Positions 16,044 to 26,324 of a stretch of 64,000 bases of DNA are shown here, piece by piece. The notes beneath the pieces are model-generated. The model had not been told where the DNA came from. It saw only the letters and a list, made by a program, of their open reading frames with translations, and searched no databases. Numbering within the stretch: the first letter of the stretch is position 1; each line of letters begins with the position of its first letter. The stretch comes from CAJQQY01 sp045106765 (GTDB lineage Bacteria; Bacteroidota; Bacteroidia; Chitinophagales; Saprospiraceae). A program made the translations under genes and the position numbers. Location of the stretch: NCBI GenBank assembly GCA_045106765.1, contig JBGCFD010000045.1:1-64000 (forward strand). Reading direction: 5' to 3'.

Positions 16044-17063
16044 TTAATTTAAATTTTTCAAAAAGTACATCACATCAACTCCATTTTCGTAATCATCTAA
16101 CTTAATCACATTTGCCACTCCAAAATTTTTGTTTTTATAAAGCGGAAGAGTATTGTTAGAAATGATGTGCTGAATTTCAGAAGACTTGCTTTTCAATAAT
16201 TCAGTCAAGTGATTTTTATCTTTATACACTTCATAATGCAACATCGCAATTCTTGATTGTATCGCTTCGTCTTCAATTATTATGATGCAACCATTCGCTT
16301 TGTAATCCATTTTGTTGATGATTTGCAAGGTGTAATTATGATCAAAATTGTTTTTGTATTTATTTGTAAGTACGATGTTATTAAATTCATGGGTTGCTTC
16401 CAAAAGTGGAACAAAGTCATAATTTTCAGGAATATAAATTTTCGAAACACTCCGACTACTTAATCCAAAATAATGAAAAATATCTTCTCCAAATTTGGCT
16501 AAATCTTCACTTGATTCCTGTCCATCTAAAACCGCAATCCCAAATTTATGGTCTCTAATAATATTGGGAAATTTCGAGAAATAAGTTTTAAAAACTTTTA
16601 TCGAATCTCGATTTCCATTCGCAATGATCGAATCAAAATCAGTCATCCTTTCTACGAACGAAAAATAATTTTCCACTTCAGGGAATTCATTTTTCATCAC
16701 TTTGATGCAATAAGGAATTAAAAATTTATCGTCAGCCGATAGTTTAATTTTTGCTTGATGACCACTCACAAAAACACTAAGCAAATCTTGAAATCCTGCT
16801 AATGGAAAACTTCCCGACATGATAATTCCAATCGTTTTTGAAGGTGAAACTTCAGGAACATCGTAGCGCTTTGCCCATGCTTCTAATTTTTCTTTTTGTA
16901 AAAAATTAGTAATGATATTTTGCAAGGAACGATTGCTGTTTTCGAGGCTGAACCAACTGTTTTTACTTTTGCTGATTCGTTGTGTAGTAATTAATTCTTC
17001 TTCCTTTAATTGAAGAATTCCGCCAAGGAAAACAAGTGCTTCTATTCTTTTAGATAAATTCAA
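16044..17063 (-). CDS. LuxC-like acyl-CoA reductase, catalytic Cys apparently replaced
   Basis: 339 residues resembling the Bacteroidota acyl-CoA reductase/LuxC family (aldehyde dehydrogenase fold). Features include a nucleotide-binding region near residues 96-125 (IGIIMSGSFPLAGFQDLL) and DHKFGIAVLDG near residue 170. The conserved segment HYFGLSSRSVSKIYIP is near residue 198. In relatives I recall this segment reads GLGCRNVSK, with the Cys as acyl acceptor. Here the position is Ser203, so normal thioester chemistry may be lost or altered. The expected ferredoxin-like partner gene is not adjacent. The family is fairly sure; the activity is uncertain. Confidence 0.8.
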   Translation of the reverse strand: MNLSKRIEALVFLGGILQLKEEELITTQRISKSKNSWFSLENSNRSLQNIITNFLQKEKLEAWAKRYDVPEVSPSKTIGIIMSGSFPLAGFQDLLSVFVSGHQAKIKLSADDKFLIPYCIKVMKNEFPEVENYFSFVERMTDFDSIIANGNRDSIKVFKTYFSKFPNIIRDHKFGIAVLDGQESSEDLAKFGEDIFHYFGLSSRSVSKIYIPENYDFVPLLEATHEFNNIVLTNKYKNNFDHNYTLQIINKMDYKANGCIIIIEDEAIQSRIAMLHYEVYKDKNHLTELLKSKSSEIQHIISNNTLPLYKNKNFGVANVIKLDDYENGVDVMYFLKNLN

Positions 17064-17173
17064 TTTTAAATATTTATATTTGTAAAGTGTTGGTAGTTAG
17101 TGTTTTATGATTGCAAGGAAGAGTGAGGTGAAAAATATAGGTAAAACCCCTTCCAGATTTTGCGATAAAAAAA

Positions 17174-19066
17174 TCAGTAATCAGGAGCAACCAATTGATT
17201 ATTAATCATTACCCGATGATGTGCCTGAATCACCGCTTTTAATTTGTTTTCTAACAATATATTTACGGAGTTTTTTTTATCCTTCAAGTCATATTGTAAA
17301 AATACATCTTTTTTATAATTATAAACTCCAATCGTTTCTTTTTGGTCAAAAGAAAGAATCAAACTATCATTCAATATTTGATAAATTTGACTAGAATACA
17401 TATAAGCATTTTTATCAGCTAGCGTATCAAAAGCACTATTCCCAGAGGAGAAATAAGAGTTGTCATAATTCAAATAATCCAAAACAGTTGGAAGAATATC
17501 AGTTTGCTGAATGATGTGAGAATTTTTACCTTTCAAGTCAGAATTTGGTTTGAAAAATAACAATGGAATTTGATACATACCTGCTATTGTTCCATATTTT
17601 TTAATAGCTCGTTTTCCAATATGATCGGCGGTGATGATGAATAAAGTATTATCATACCAATCCATTTTTTTTACTGTTTCGAAAAACTGTTGCAACGCAA
17701 AATCAGTATATCGAATGGCTCGTAAAATTGGTTTTTCATCAGGATGTTTTTCCTCAAAATCTTTTTCTACATAGTAAGGATGATGAGAAGTAAGTGAAAA
17801 TAAAAGTGTCGTAAAAGGTTGTTGATATTGATTGACTTCCTTGGCTGTGAATTGAAAAAAAGGCACATCCCAAATTCCCCAATTGCCATCGTAATCTTCT
17901 TGATTTGGATAGGCTGTTCGATCGTAAAAATTTTGGTAACCAGTCAATTTTGAAAAACGCTCAAACTCCATCGACCCTGGATTAGAGGCATGAAAAAATC
18001 CACTTGTATATCCTTTTTTTCCTAGATGAGCAGCAATGCCATCCAACCGATTTCCTTGATAAGGAGAAAAAGTCAGCGCATTATCCATCAGCGCAGGAAC
18101 ACTTGCCGAGATGGCTGCAATGCCTTGCGTCGATCGAGTTCCAGCTGCATAAGCATTTTCGAAATACCAACTTTCCAACATCAATGAATCAATAAAAGGC
18201 GTCGGACTTTTTTCATAATCATTAAAAAAGCCAATATGTTCTTTTCCAAAACTTTCTAAAACGATAATAAAAACATTGTCTTTTTTTAACTCGCCTTTGG
18301 GTGTTGGATTTTTAGAAAAAGAAAATAATTTGGCTTCTTCTTCCTTGGACATATACTTTTTTTCCTCAATAAAATTTTGTTGAGCAGAGAAGAGTAAACT
18401 CAAAGTGGTATTCGATTGCAAAGGCATCAATCGCATGTCATTGACATATTGTGCGGCAGTCAAAGACATGATAGGTCGTAGCTGAATACCACCCCGCATC
18501 CCTAAAATCAATAGTCCAATGATGATAGGGAAAATAAGAGTTTGAATCAGGAAATTGAATTTAATTGAAGGCGCGGGGAGTGTCGTTTTTTTATAAATAA
18601 AATTTAATAACCCAATCATCAATCCATAGAAAATGATCAAATACCAAAAGTCATAAAAAAACTGAAAAGCCATATTCGTCGTCTCACCAATCAAATTCAA
18701 ATCACTTCCAATCGCTCGCCGAAAAGCAAATCGAAAATACCCTATGTCACCAACTTCAAAAATCAAAGCAATAGAATTAGTTAGGATAAATATCCATTTT
18801 TGTACCTTTTGATAAGTAGGATTTTTTCGAAAAGAAAAAGGAATGATATAGGTGAGTGCCAACAATGAATTGACATAAACCAATGCCGCCAAATCAAATC
18901 GTAAACCAAAGAAAAGTAATTTTAAGAAACTCCAAAATCCACTAATCGGAAAGGCATCTGAATTGAAAATATAGAAACTAATTCTACAAATCATCCAAAC
19001 GAAAAGCAGTCCGATAAATCGTAATCCCAACTGTTTTATAAAAAACAATTCTCCTCTTAATTTCAT
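17174..19066 (-). CDS. LtaS-like sulfatase-fold membrane enzyme
   Basis: 630 residues. Five membrane helices in the first ~210 residues are followed by an extracytoplasmic alkaline-phosphatase/sulfatase domain. The metal site starts NVFIIVLESFG with Glu271. The nucleophile region is AGTRSTQGIAA (residues 308-318, Ser312 or Thr313). Further metal ligands lie in the H-rich stretch SLTSHHPYY and in FIITADHIG. LtaS-type proteins transfer phosphoglycerol or similar groups to envelope lipids or glycans; the Bacteroidota substrate is not known. A TACGTTTG promoter element lies 24-31 bases upstream of the ATG. Confidence 0.88.
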   Translation of the reverse strand: MKLRGELFFIKQLGLRFIGLLFVWMICRISFYIFNSDAFPISGFWSFLKLLFFGLRFDLAALVYVNSLLALTYIIPFSFRKNPTYQKVQKWIFILTNSIALIFEVGDIGYFRFAFRRAIGSDLNLIGETTNMAFQFFYDFWYLIIFYGLMIGLLNFIYKKTTLPAPSIKFNFLIQTLIFPIIIGLLILGMRGGIQLRPIMSLTAAQYVNDMRLMPLQSNTTLSLLFSAQQNFIEEKKYMSKEEEAKLFSFSKNPTPKGELKKDNVFIIVLESFGKEHIGFFNDYEKSPTPFIDSLMLESWYFENAYAAGTRSTQGIAAISASVPALMDNALTFSPYQGNRLDGIAAHLGKKGYTSGFFHASNPGSMEFERFSKLTGYQNFYDRTAYPNQEDYDGNWGIWDVPFFQFTAKEVNQYQQPFTTLLFSLTSHHPYYVEKDFEEKHPDEKPILRAIRYTDFALQQFFETVKKMDWYDNTLFIITADHIGKRAIKKYGTIAGMYQIPLLFFKPNSDLKGKNSHIIQQTDILPTVLDYLNYDNSYFSSGNSAFDTLADKNAYMYSSQIYQILNDSLILSFDQKETIGVYNYKKDVFLQYDLKDKKNSVNILLENKLKAVIQAHHRVMINNQLVAPDY

Positions 19067-19580
19067 TAAAATTTAAGTTTTTCTGAACACAAACGTACGA
19101 AGATTGTTGTAAAAAAGTAGGTTATTATGTGCTTTTCTAGGTCAGCTAAAGTAGGCCTCCATTTATGAAAAAAAAACTTAAAAAACAATATTGTGGTATT
19201 AACAATTTTGATATATCTTGCGACCCAATCGACAAAAAGCTGTCGATAAGAAATTAAAAATAAATCCATCTGAATATTATTAAGCTATGGTCCGATACTT
19301 ATAATATTAGAGAACAGACTCGAACCATGAGTAGGGCGGGCCTCAAGCCGTTGACTTGTCCGGTCGGATTTTTCTTTCGAGAAAATGAAGCAAGGGGATT
19401 ACCCAAAATGGATCGGCTACTCTAATCATGTCATACCAGGGGTCCAATAGCACCTTTGATATTTGGATGGTTTTTTTTGTAAGGGCAATCTCTTGTGGTT
19501 GCCCAACACGATGGGACAAATACGTTTTGAAATAATTAAATTGTAGTAAAATCCCCGTGACACAGGGCAACACAATGCCC
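19067..19580. other. Gene-free block with degenerate repeats and hairpins
   Basis: 514 bases between two minus-strand genes. From about 19320 onward the composition changes to a G+C-richer patchwork (GGGCGGGCC, CAAGGGGATTACCC, GGGCAATCTCTTGTGGTTGCCC). This looks like accumulated hairpin repeats, not a gene. A 76-codon frame on the minus strand lacks any domain, signal or matching codon use. The most regular hairpin is at 19554-19589. Confidence 0.55.
19090..19097 (-). promoter_or_regulatory. TAnnTTTG element upstream of the LtaS-like gene
   Basis: TACGTTTG on the minus strand, 24 bases before the ATG at 19066. No clear TTG at the -33 position is visible. Confidence 0.35.
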
Positions 19581-19589
19581 CTACACGGG
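19554..19589. terminator. Nested hairpin at the end of the Lon-N-domain gene
   Basis: CCCGTG/CACGGG encloses GGGCA/TGCCC (19554-19589). The right arm overlaps the stop codon of the gene ending at 19581. Either a terminator or an inserted hairpin repeat. Confidence 0.5.
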
Positions 19590-20213
19590 AGGAATAATAT
19601 TCTTAAAATGCCCGTTCATCTCCACTCGTTTTCTCAATCTTTCCATATCTTTTACAATCGGAATCAAATTTTCTAAATGATTAATCATAAATTCTTGCCG
19701 ATCTAATTCATCTCGAATGGTTAGAAATTTATATTCTTGCTCGATAGAGAAACCAACATGATGAGCCATCTCAAATGTTGAAAAATCAGATTTATCTTTT
19801 GGAATATCTTTTTTGATATTTAGGTATTCGAAAAGTTGTTTAGTCAAATCTAAGGCTTTTAAGTATAAAAGTGGATCACCATTTTCATTTCCAGTCAATC
19901 GTTCAATATCACCACCAGAGTACAATTTATCTGAAATGATGGAATAATATTCATGAGTTTTAAAAACACCAAGTCCACGGGTCTTGATGTCCATCGAACC
20001 GTCGGAGCCTTTTTTGACAATTTTGACCAACTCAATTTCAGTTCCAAAGTCCATAACTTTATTGTCCAAAAAAGTAGGAAGTCCGAAGGTCGTTCCATTT
20101 TGTTCACATTCTCGAATGAGCTGCTTGTATCGAGGTTCGAAGATATGTAAGTTGAGTTCTTCTCCAGGGAAGGCAACTAATTTGAGTGGGAATAGTGGAA
20201 GGAAGTCAGTCAT
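19581..20213 (-). CDS. Lon substrate-binding (LAN) domain protein
   Basis: 210 residues, matching the stand-alone Lon N-terminal domain family. The start MTDFLPLFPLKLVAFPGEEL followed by NLHIFEPRYKQLI is the classic motif of this domain, with the conserved LFPL...FPG and FEPRY. The ATPase and protease domains of Lon are absent and nothing suggests they were lost by frameshift. The stand-alone form is common in bacteria; its role is poorly known. The C-terminal ~80 residues are helical. It is followed by a hairpin overlapping its stop. Confidence 0.88.
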   Translation of the reverse strand: MTDFLPLFPLKLVAFPGEELNLHIFEPRYKQLIRECEQNGTTFGLPTFLDNKVMDFGTEIELVKIVKKGSDGSMDIKTRGLGVFKTHEYYSIISDKLYSGGDIERLTGNENGDPLLYLKALDLTKQLFEYLNIKKDIPKDKSDFSTFEMAHHVGFSIEQEYKFLTIRDELDRQEFMINHLENLIPIVKDMERLRKRVEMNGHFKNIIPPV

Positions 20214-20621
20214 GAATATTGAATTGAAATCTATGGTTCAAGAAAAAGTTTAGATTATTATTTTTTAAACTAAACGGTAATTTATACGTACAAATTTTTT
20301 AAAGGTTAAATGTATTCCAAATTTCTAAACGCAACAAATCTCGATTTACCTTTTTCAAAAAATCTTTACTGAACTACGAATAATAGATAAGTTTTTGCAA
20401 ATAATCATTGTACCTATATATAATGTGTAAAAGCAATTAGATTGCGAACATATTGATAAAGCTTAACAACAAATTTGAAAACTAAAGCCTATAATTAATC
20501 GTTCAAAACATTTTCTGCTATGTTCATTCAATCCCTTTTTCTAAAAATAAAAAAGTCCAACCAAATGTTGAGTTTAGGTAAAAACTTTATCTTTGGGACA
20601 CATCCTTTTAAAAACCAAAAA
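20214..20621. other. AT-rich intergenic region
   Basis: 408 bases between the divergent Lon-N-domain and alpha-2-macroglobulin genes. I see no gene, repeat or strong hairpin. It must contain both promoters, but no full TTG-N-TAnnTTTG match stands out. Confidence 0.5.
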
Positions 20622-23600
20622 ATGAGAAAAATGAAATTCCAAAATCTCCCGTCCTTATTTTTAGTATCCTTAATTTTATTGGTTAGTTATTCTTCTTGCA
20701 AATCTGATTTGGAAGCAAAAGAAATGACAACAAATATGAGCAATTATATTTATGCCTACACGTCCAACTCAATTTCCAAAGCTGATCCTATTCGTATTCA
20801 ACTAACTTCGCCTGTCGGAAAAGACTTGGTTGGAACTGAAGTGGATAAAAGTATTTTTTCTTTTAAACCTTCTATCGATGGAACGGCGCAATGGCAAGAT
20901 GAGCAGACCATCGTTTTCCAACCAAAAGAAAATTTACCTTCCGATAAACATTATTTAGGGAAATTTGCACTATCAAAAGTTTTTAAAAAAGTGCCATCTG
21001 ATGCAAAAACATTTGAATTTAACTTTTTTACAAAAGAACAACACTTCTATATTTCTGTAGAAGGGTTAAAGAATGATCCTAGTGGTGATGAAAAGAAAAA
21101 ACGATTATCTGGTTGGTTAAATACTGCTGATATTGCAAGTAGTGAAGAGGTAGAAAAATTAATAACTGCAAAGCAAGATGGAAATATTTTGCCCATCACT
21201 TGGGAACACAAAGAAGATAACATTAAACACACGTTTGTTATTGAGAATATTCAACGAGGAGAAAATACATCGGAAGTTGAAGTGAGTTGGGATGGAAAAC
21301 CGATGGGCTTAGAAAAGAAAAGTACTAAGAAAGTAGAAATTCCAGCCTTAGGTGAATTTAAAGTAATGGATGCTAAAGTAATGCAAGGCGATAATCCATA
21401 CATCGTTTTATATTTTTCAGATCCATTAAATAAAGCACAAGATTTGACAGGTTTGATTTCCCTTGTAGGAAAAAAAGGAAAATTAAAATATATGATTAAT
21501 GGAAGCGAAGTGAGTGTTTATCCAGAAGGAAAATCTGCAGGAGTGATGACCGTAAAAGCAGCTATTGGAATTAAAAGTGCTGCTGGTTATAAAATGAAAA
21601 ATGACAGCGAATGGAAGTTAGTTTTAAAACAAAAGAAACCACGTGTACGTCTTGTTGGAAATGGAGTAATTATGCCTAACTCAAAAGGGTTGATGTTTCC
21701 ATTCGATGCTGTGAATTTGAATTATGTAGATGTTGAGGTAATTAAAATTTTTAATAATAATGTTTTACAGTTTTTACAAAATAATGAAGTAGATGGTTGG
21801 TATAATTTAAACCAAGTGGGACGGATTATTATGCAAAAACAAATTCAATTATCGCAACTCAATCCAGATGCGAACGCTAAAGATTGGACGCATTATGCCT
21901 TGGATTTGAGTGAGTTGATTAAAGATGATCCACATGCGATTTATCAAGTGAGTATGGGGATTCGTCCAGAGTATTCCACTTATAGTTGCGACGGTGAGGA
22001 GGAAACAACTGATGAGAAAAAAGTAATTGCTGATCCATTTTTTGAAAATGATGGAAAGAAATTTAAATCAATTTGGAACGTGTATCGAAGGAATTATGAG
22101 GGCTATGAATACGCACACCGAAATGATCCTTGCTTCCCAGCTTACTATCAGTCGAATCGATTTGTTCGTAGAAATGTCTTGGCTTCCGACATGGGGATTT
22201 TAGTAAAAAGAGGTTCCGATGATAATTATATGATTGCGGTGACGGACTTACGAACGACTGAACCGATGGATCACGTGAATCTAGAATTTTATGATTATCA
22301 ACAACAATTAATCAAATCAGTTATCACGGATCATGCAGGAATGGCGTCGATCGAATTTGATGAAAGTCCTTTTGTTGTGATTGCTAATAAAGGAGACCAA
22401 AGAGGTTATTTAAAGTTGATGGATCAAAATTCCTTGCCATTAGGACGTTTTGATGTAGGTGGTAATTATGCACAAAAAGGACTGAAAGGATATATGTATG
22501 GAGAAAGAGGCGTTTGGCGACCAGGAGATTCTATCTTTTTGAATTTTATTTTAGAAGATAAAACGAACAAATTACCTAAAGATCATCCGATCACTTTTGA
22601 GTTATATGACGTGCGAGGAACTTTAAAAGAGAAAAGAGTGGTGCTCGAAAATGTCAATAAAGTTTACGCATTACATACCGCAACTAGTTCAGAAGACCCA
22701 ACTGGAAATTGGCGAGCAATCGTAAAAGTCGGTGGCGCAAGTTTTACTAAAAATCTTAAAATCGAAACGGTCAAACCCAACCGATTGAAAATTAATATGG
22801 ATTTTGGAAAAGAAAAGTTTTCCGCTGCTGACGCAAAACTAAAAGGTGATTTGCAAGTCAATTGGCTACATGGAGCACCTGCTTCTAATCTGACAACGAA
22901 GGTGGAAATGCATTTGACTTCCGCTTCCACCTATTTTAAAGAATTTAAAGATTTCCGTTTTAGTGATCCCACGAGACGTTTTTCTCAACAGCCAAAAACA
23001 ATTTATGATGGTCCGTTGGATGGAAATGGTTTTACAAAAGTAGAAGCCAACTTAGATGTCAAAAAATCAGCAACTGGAAAAGTTCGAGCAGCATTTAAAG
23101 TTCGAGCTTTTGAAAAAGGAGGAGATGCGAGTGCTGATCAATTTTCTGTAAATTATGATCCTTTCGATAGTTATGTTGGAGTAAAAATTCCTAGAAATAA
23201 ATATCACGAACAACGCATCGAAGTGGAGCGAGATGGAACGTTAGATTTCGTAGCAGTCGATGGAGATGGCAATGCGTTGAAAGGCCGAAAATTAAATATT
23301 GGATTGTATCGAGTGAAATGGAGATGGTGGTGGGATAGTTATAATAATGATTTGATGCAATACAATTCTTCGAATCATAATTTAGCAAAAGAGAAAACTT
23401 CTTTAGTAACTAATAGCAAAGGTAAAGTTGATTGGACAATCAATGTAGAAGAGTGGGGGAGATATATGGTGAGAGTTTGTGATGAAGAAAGTGGACATTG
23501 TTCAGGTAGTTTTTTCTATGCAGGTTATCCTTGGTACGATGATATGGATGGTGACGGAGAAGATGATGAAGACGAAGGCGACAACTCTTATGCGAATCAA

Positions 23601-26312
23601 CAAATGCGGCAAGCTGCGGCAATGTTGTCGTTTGTTTCTGATAAAGAAAAATATAATGTGGGCGATGAAGTAAAATTAAATATTCCTGCAAGTGAGTCTG
23701 GAAGATGTTTGGTATCTATTGAAAATGGTTCTCGAATTATCGAAACCTATTGGATCGATGCGAAGAAGGGAGATAATGAATTTACTTTTCTTGCACAACC
23801 AGATATGACGCCAACAGTTTATGCTCATGTGACATTAATTCAACCTCATGCACAAGTGCAAAATGATTTACCGATCAGAATGTATGGTGTCGTTCCAATT
23901 CATGTGGAAGATGAAAAAACACGATTGCATCCAAAAATTAATATGCCACCTGAATTAAAACCAGAAGAAAATTTTGCTTTAAAAGTCTCTGAAGAAAATG
24001 GAAAAGCGATGGCGTACACCGTGGCGATTGTGGATGATGGATTGTTAGATTTGACTCGTTTTAAAACACCTGATCCATGGAAAACTTTTTATGCAAGAGA
24101 AGCACTTGGTGTAAAAACTTGGGATGTATACGATCAAGTCTTAGGAGCTTACGGCGGGAAATTAGAAAGTATTTTAAGTATTGGTGGTGATGATGAATTG
24201 GGCAAAAAGAAAGATGCACAAAAAGCAAACCGCTTCAAACCTGTGGTCGTTCACCTTGGTCCATTTTATTTGGAAAAAGGAAAAACCGCTACTCATCAGA
24301 TTACGATGCCGAACTATATTGGTTCAGTTAGAGCTATGGTGGTAGCTAGTAAAGACGGGGCTTACGGCAATGTTGAACAAACAACTCCAGTTCGAAAACC
24401 ATTGATGTTGTTGGCAACTTTACCTAGAGTTTTAGGACCAAGTGAGACGTTAAAATTACCGATAAACATTTTTGCAATGGATAAAAAAGTCAAAAATGTA
24501 AACGTAAAAATAGAAGAGTCAAGTGGCTTGGTGGAACTAGTCGGAGGTAGTTCTCAGAATCTTACTTTTTCTAAAATTGGAGACCAATTAGCGACTTTTG
24601 ACATCAAAGTAAAGGAAGCCATCGGAGTCGCAAAATTTAAAATGATTGCAACTGGTGCTGGCGAAACAGCTACTCAAGAAATCGAAATTCAAGTGCGAAA
24701 TCCCAATCCATATGTGACTGAGGTGGCTGAAAAAGTGTTGCAACCTGGTGAAGAATGGACTTCCGAATTATTGCCAGTTGGAGTTGGCGGAACTAATAAT
24801 GGAACGTTAGAAATTTCCAATATTCCTCCAATTAATTTAGGTAAGCGATTGAGATATTTAATTCGATATCCACATGGTTGTGTGGAACAAACTACTTCGG
24901 GAGCATTTCCGCAACTTTATGTAAGTAGATTGTTAGATGTCGATGAGCGAATCAAAAAACAGACAGAAAAGAATATTCGTTCTGCGATTAAACGCTTGAA
25001 AAAATTCCAAACGTCCGAAGGAGGAATGTCCTATTGGGCAGGGAATCGAGATAATTCAGATTGGGGAACAAGTTACGCTGGACACTTCTTGTTGGAAGCA
25101 AAAACGTTGGGTTATAAACTTCCCTTGAATATGGAAGAACGATGGGTAAATTATCAATCTAAAAAGGCCAGACAATGGACCAACTCTGTCGAGCAAAATA
25201 GTTACTACAAATATTATAATTACAAATGGCGATTGCGACAAAAGCAGTTAGATCAATCTTATCGACTTTACGTTTTAGCACTTTCTGGAAATGCAGAATT
25301 AGGGGCAATGAATCAAATGCGTGAAATCAAAGGAATGTATCACGTTGCAACTTGGCGATTGGCTGCTGCCTATGCCTTGGCTGGAAAACCAGAGGTGGCA
25401 AAACAAATCATTACAGGTTTGGATACAAGAGTAGAAGATTATCGAGGGATGTATTATAGTTATGGATCGGGCGTAAGAGATGAAGCGATGATTTTGGAGA
25501 CTTTAACTTTGGTTGGGGATATGGATGAAGCAGGAGGTGTCGCCAAACGAATTTCAAAAAGATTAAGTTCTGGTGAATGGTTTAGTACGCAAACCGTTGC
25601 TTATAGTTTAATTGCGATTGGGAAATTTGTAGGAGATAATGAAGTAGGTGAGAAGTTTAATTTTCAATATAAAATCGGTGATCAAAAAATGGTCAATGGT
25701 GGATCTAACAAACCAATGATGCAACTCGACGTTCCAATTGATGGAGCAACTAATCGATCCATTTCCGCCAAAAATGAATCAAATGGAATCCTTTATGTGC
25801 GAGCAATTTCGACTGGTCAACCACTAGTGGGAGATCAAAAAGAAGAGGATAGTAATTTGCGAATGTCAATCACTTATAAAGATATGAAAGGTAAAAAGAT
25901 TGATCCATCTTACTTGGTGCAAGGAACTGATTTTGTAGCAGAAGTTACGATTAATAATCCAGGCTATCGATATCGATTAGATGAGATGGCATTGACACAG
26001 GTGTTCCCTTCAGGTTGGGAAATTCATAACTCTCGAATGAGCAATATGAATACGTTCAAAAATTCAACTCGACCTGAGTATCAAGATATCCGAGACGACC
26101 GAGTGTTGACTTATTTTGATATTTATCGAAATACAGGACATACTTATCGAGTGCAATTAAATGCATCTTATCAAGGAAGATATTATTTGCCAACTACTTA
26201 CTGTGAGGCAATGTATGACAATGATATCTATTCTCGTAAACCAGGAAGATGGGTAGAAGTAGGTGCTGGAAAACAAGCACTTAATATTGAGGCGGGTGAT
26301 ACATCTGAATAA
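20622..26312 (+). CDS. Alpha-2-macroglobulin family lipoprotein
   Basis: About 1,896 residues from the ATG at 20622. That start gives a clean lipoprotein signal (MRKMKFQNLPSLFLVSLILL ending VSYSSC); an in-frame ATG at 20520 would put 34 odd residues before it. The protein shows the bacterial A2M layout: N-terminal macroglobulin domains, the MG2-like block YGERGVWRPGDSIF, a bait-like middle, and the A2M core. The thioester motif GCVEQTTS lies near the C-terminal third (Cys1454 and Gln1457 counted from 20520). A helical thioester domain and final beta domains follow. It probably traps proteases in the periplasm or at the surface. No pbpC gene is adjacent. It ends at a strong terminator. Confidence 0.93.
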   Translation: MRKMKFQNLPSLFLVSLILLVSYSSCKSDLEAKEMTTNMSNYIYAYTSNSISKADPIRIQLTSPVGKDLVGTEVDKSIFSFKPSIDGTAQWQDEQTIVFQPKENLPSDKHYLGKFALSKVFKKVPSDAKTFEFNFFTKEQHFYISVEGLKNDPSGDEKKKRLSGWLNTADIASSEEVEKLITAKQDGNILPITWEHKEDNIKHTFVIENIQRGENTSEVEVSWDGKPMGLEKKSTKKVEIPALGEFKVMDAKVMQGDNPYIVLYFSDPLNKAQDLTGLISLVGKKGKLKYMINGSEVSVYPEGKSAGVMTVKAAIGIKSAAGYKMKNDSEWKLVLKQKKPRVRLVGNGVIMPNSKGLMFPFDAVNLNYVDVEVIKIFNNNVLQFLQNNEVDGWYNLNQVGRIIMQKQIQLSQLNPDANAKDWTHYALDLSELIKDDPHAIYQVSMGIRPEYSTYSCDGEEETTDEKKVIADPFFENDGKKFKSIWNVYRRNYEGYEYAHRNDPCFPAYYQSNRFVRRNVLASDMGILVKRGSDDNYMIAVTDLRTTEPMDHVNLEFYDYQQQLIKSVITDHAGMASIEFDESPFVVIANKGDQRGYLKLMDQNSLPLGRFDVGGNYAQKGLKGYMYGERGVWRPGDSIFLNFILEDKTNKLPKDHPITFELYDVRGTLKEKRVVLENVNKVYALHTATSSEDPTGNWRAIVKVGGASFTKNLKIETVKPNRLKINMDFGKEKFSAADAKLKGDLQVNWLHGAPASNLTTKVEMHLTSASTYFKEFKDFRFSDPTRRFSQQPKTIYDGPLDGNGFTKVEANLDVKKSATGKVRAAFKVRAFEKGGDASADQFSVNYDPFDSYVGVKIPRNKYHEQRIEVERDGTLDFVAVDGDGNALKGRKLNIGLYRVKWRWWWDSYNNDLMQYNSSNHNLAKEKTSLVTNSKGKVDWTINVEEWGRYMVRVCDEESGHCSGSFFYAGYPWYDDMDGDGEDDEDEGDNSYANQQMRQAAAMLSFVSDKEKYNVGDEVKLNIPASESGRCLVSIENGSRIIETYWIDAKKGDNEFTFLAQPDMTPTVYAHVTLIQPHAQVQNDLPIRMYGVVPIHVEDEKTRLHPKINMPPELKPEENFALKVSEENGKAMAYTVAIVDDGLLDLTRFKTPDPWKTFYAREALGVKTWDVYDQVLGAYGGKLESILSIGGDDELGKKKDAQKANRFKPVVVHLGPFYLEKGKTATHQITMPNYIGSVRAMVVASKDGAYGNVEQTTPVRKPLMLLATLPRVLGPSETLKLPINIFAMDKKVKNVNVKIEESSGLVELVGGSSQNLTFSKIGDQLATFDIKVKEAIGVAKFKMIATGAGETATQEIEIQVRNPNPYVTEVAEKVLQPGEEWTSELLPVGVGGTNNGTLEISNIPPINLGKRLRYLIRYPHGCVEQTTSGAFPQLYVSRLLDVDERIKKQTEKNIRSAIKRLKKFQTSEGGMSYWAGNRDNSDWGTSYAGHFLLEAKTLGYKLPLNMEERWVNYQSKKARQWTNSVEQNSYYKYYNYKWRLRQKQLDQSYRLYVLALSGNAELGAMNQMREIKGMYHVATWRLAAAYALAGKPEVAKQIITGLDTRVEDYRGMYYSYGSGVRDEAMILETLTLVGDMDEAGGVAKRISKRLSSGEWFSTQTVAYSLIAIGKFVGDNEVGEKFNFQYKIGDQKMVNGGSNKPMMQLDVPIDGATNRSISAKNESNGILYVRAISTGQPLVGDQKEEDSNLRMSITYKDMKGKKIDPSYLVQGTDFVAEVTINNPGYRYRLDEMALTQVFPSGWEIHNSRMSNMNTFKNSTRPEYQDIRDDRVLTYFDIYRNTGHTYRVQLNASYQGRYYLPTTYCEAMYDNDIYSRKPGRWVEVGAGKQALNIEAGDTSE

Positions 26313-26324
26313 AATAAAGCTAAA

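Noticed and set aside
19343..19573. 76-codon minus-strand frame
   Set aside because: It is made of hairpin-rich repeat sequence with no domain, signal or start context.
20520..20621. N-terminal extension of the alpha-2-macroglobulin gene
   Set aside because: Starting at 20622 gives a proper lipoprotein signal; the 34 upstream residues have no such feature.
23440..23691. Antisense/overlapping frames inside the alpha-2-macroglobulin gene
   Set aside because: They lie inside a continuous coding frame with conserved domains and show no independent features.
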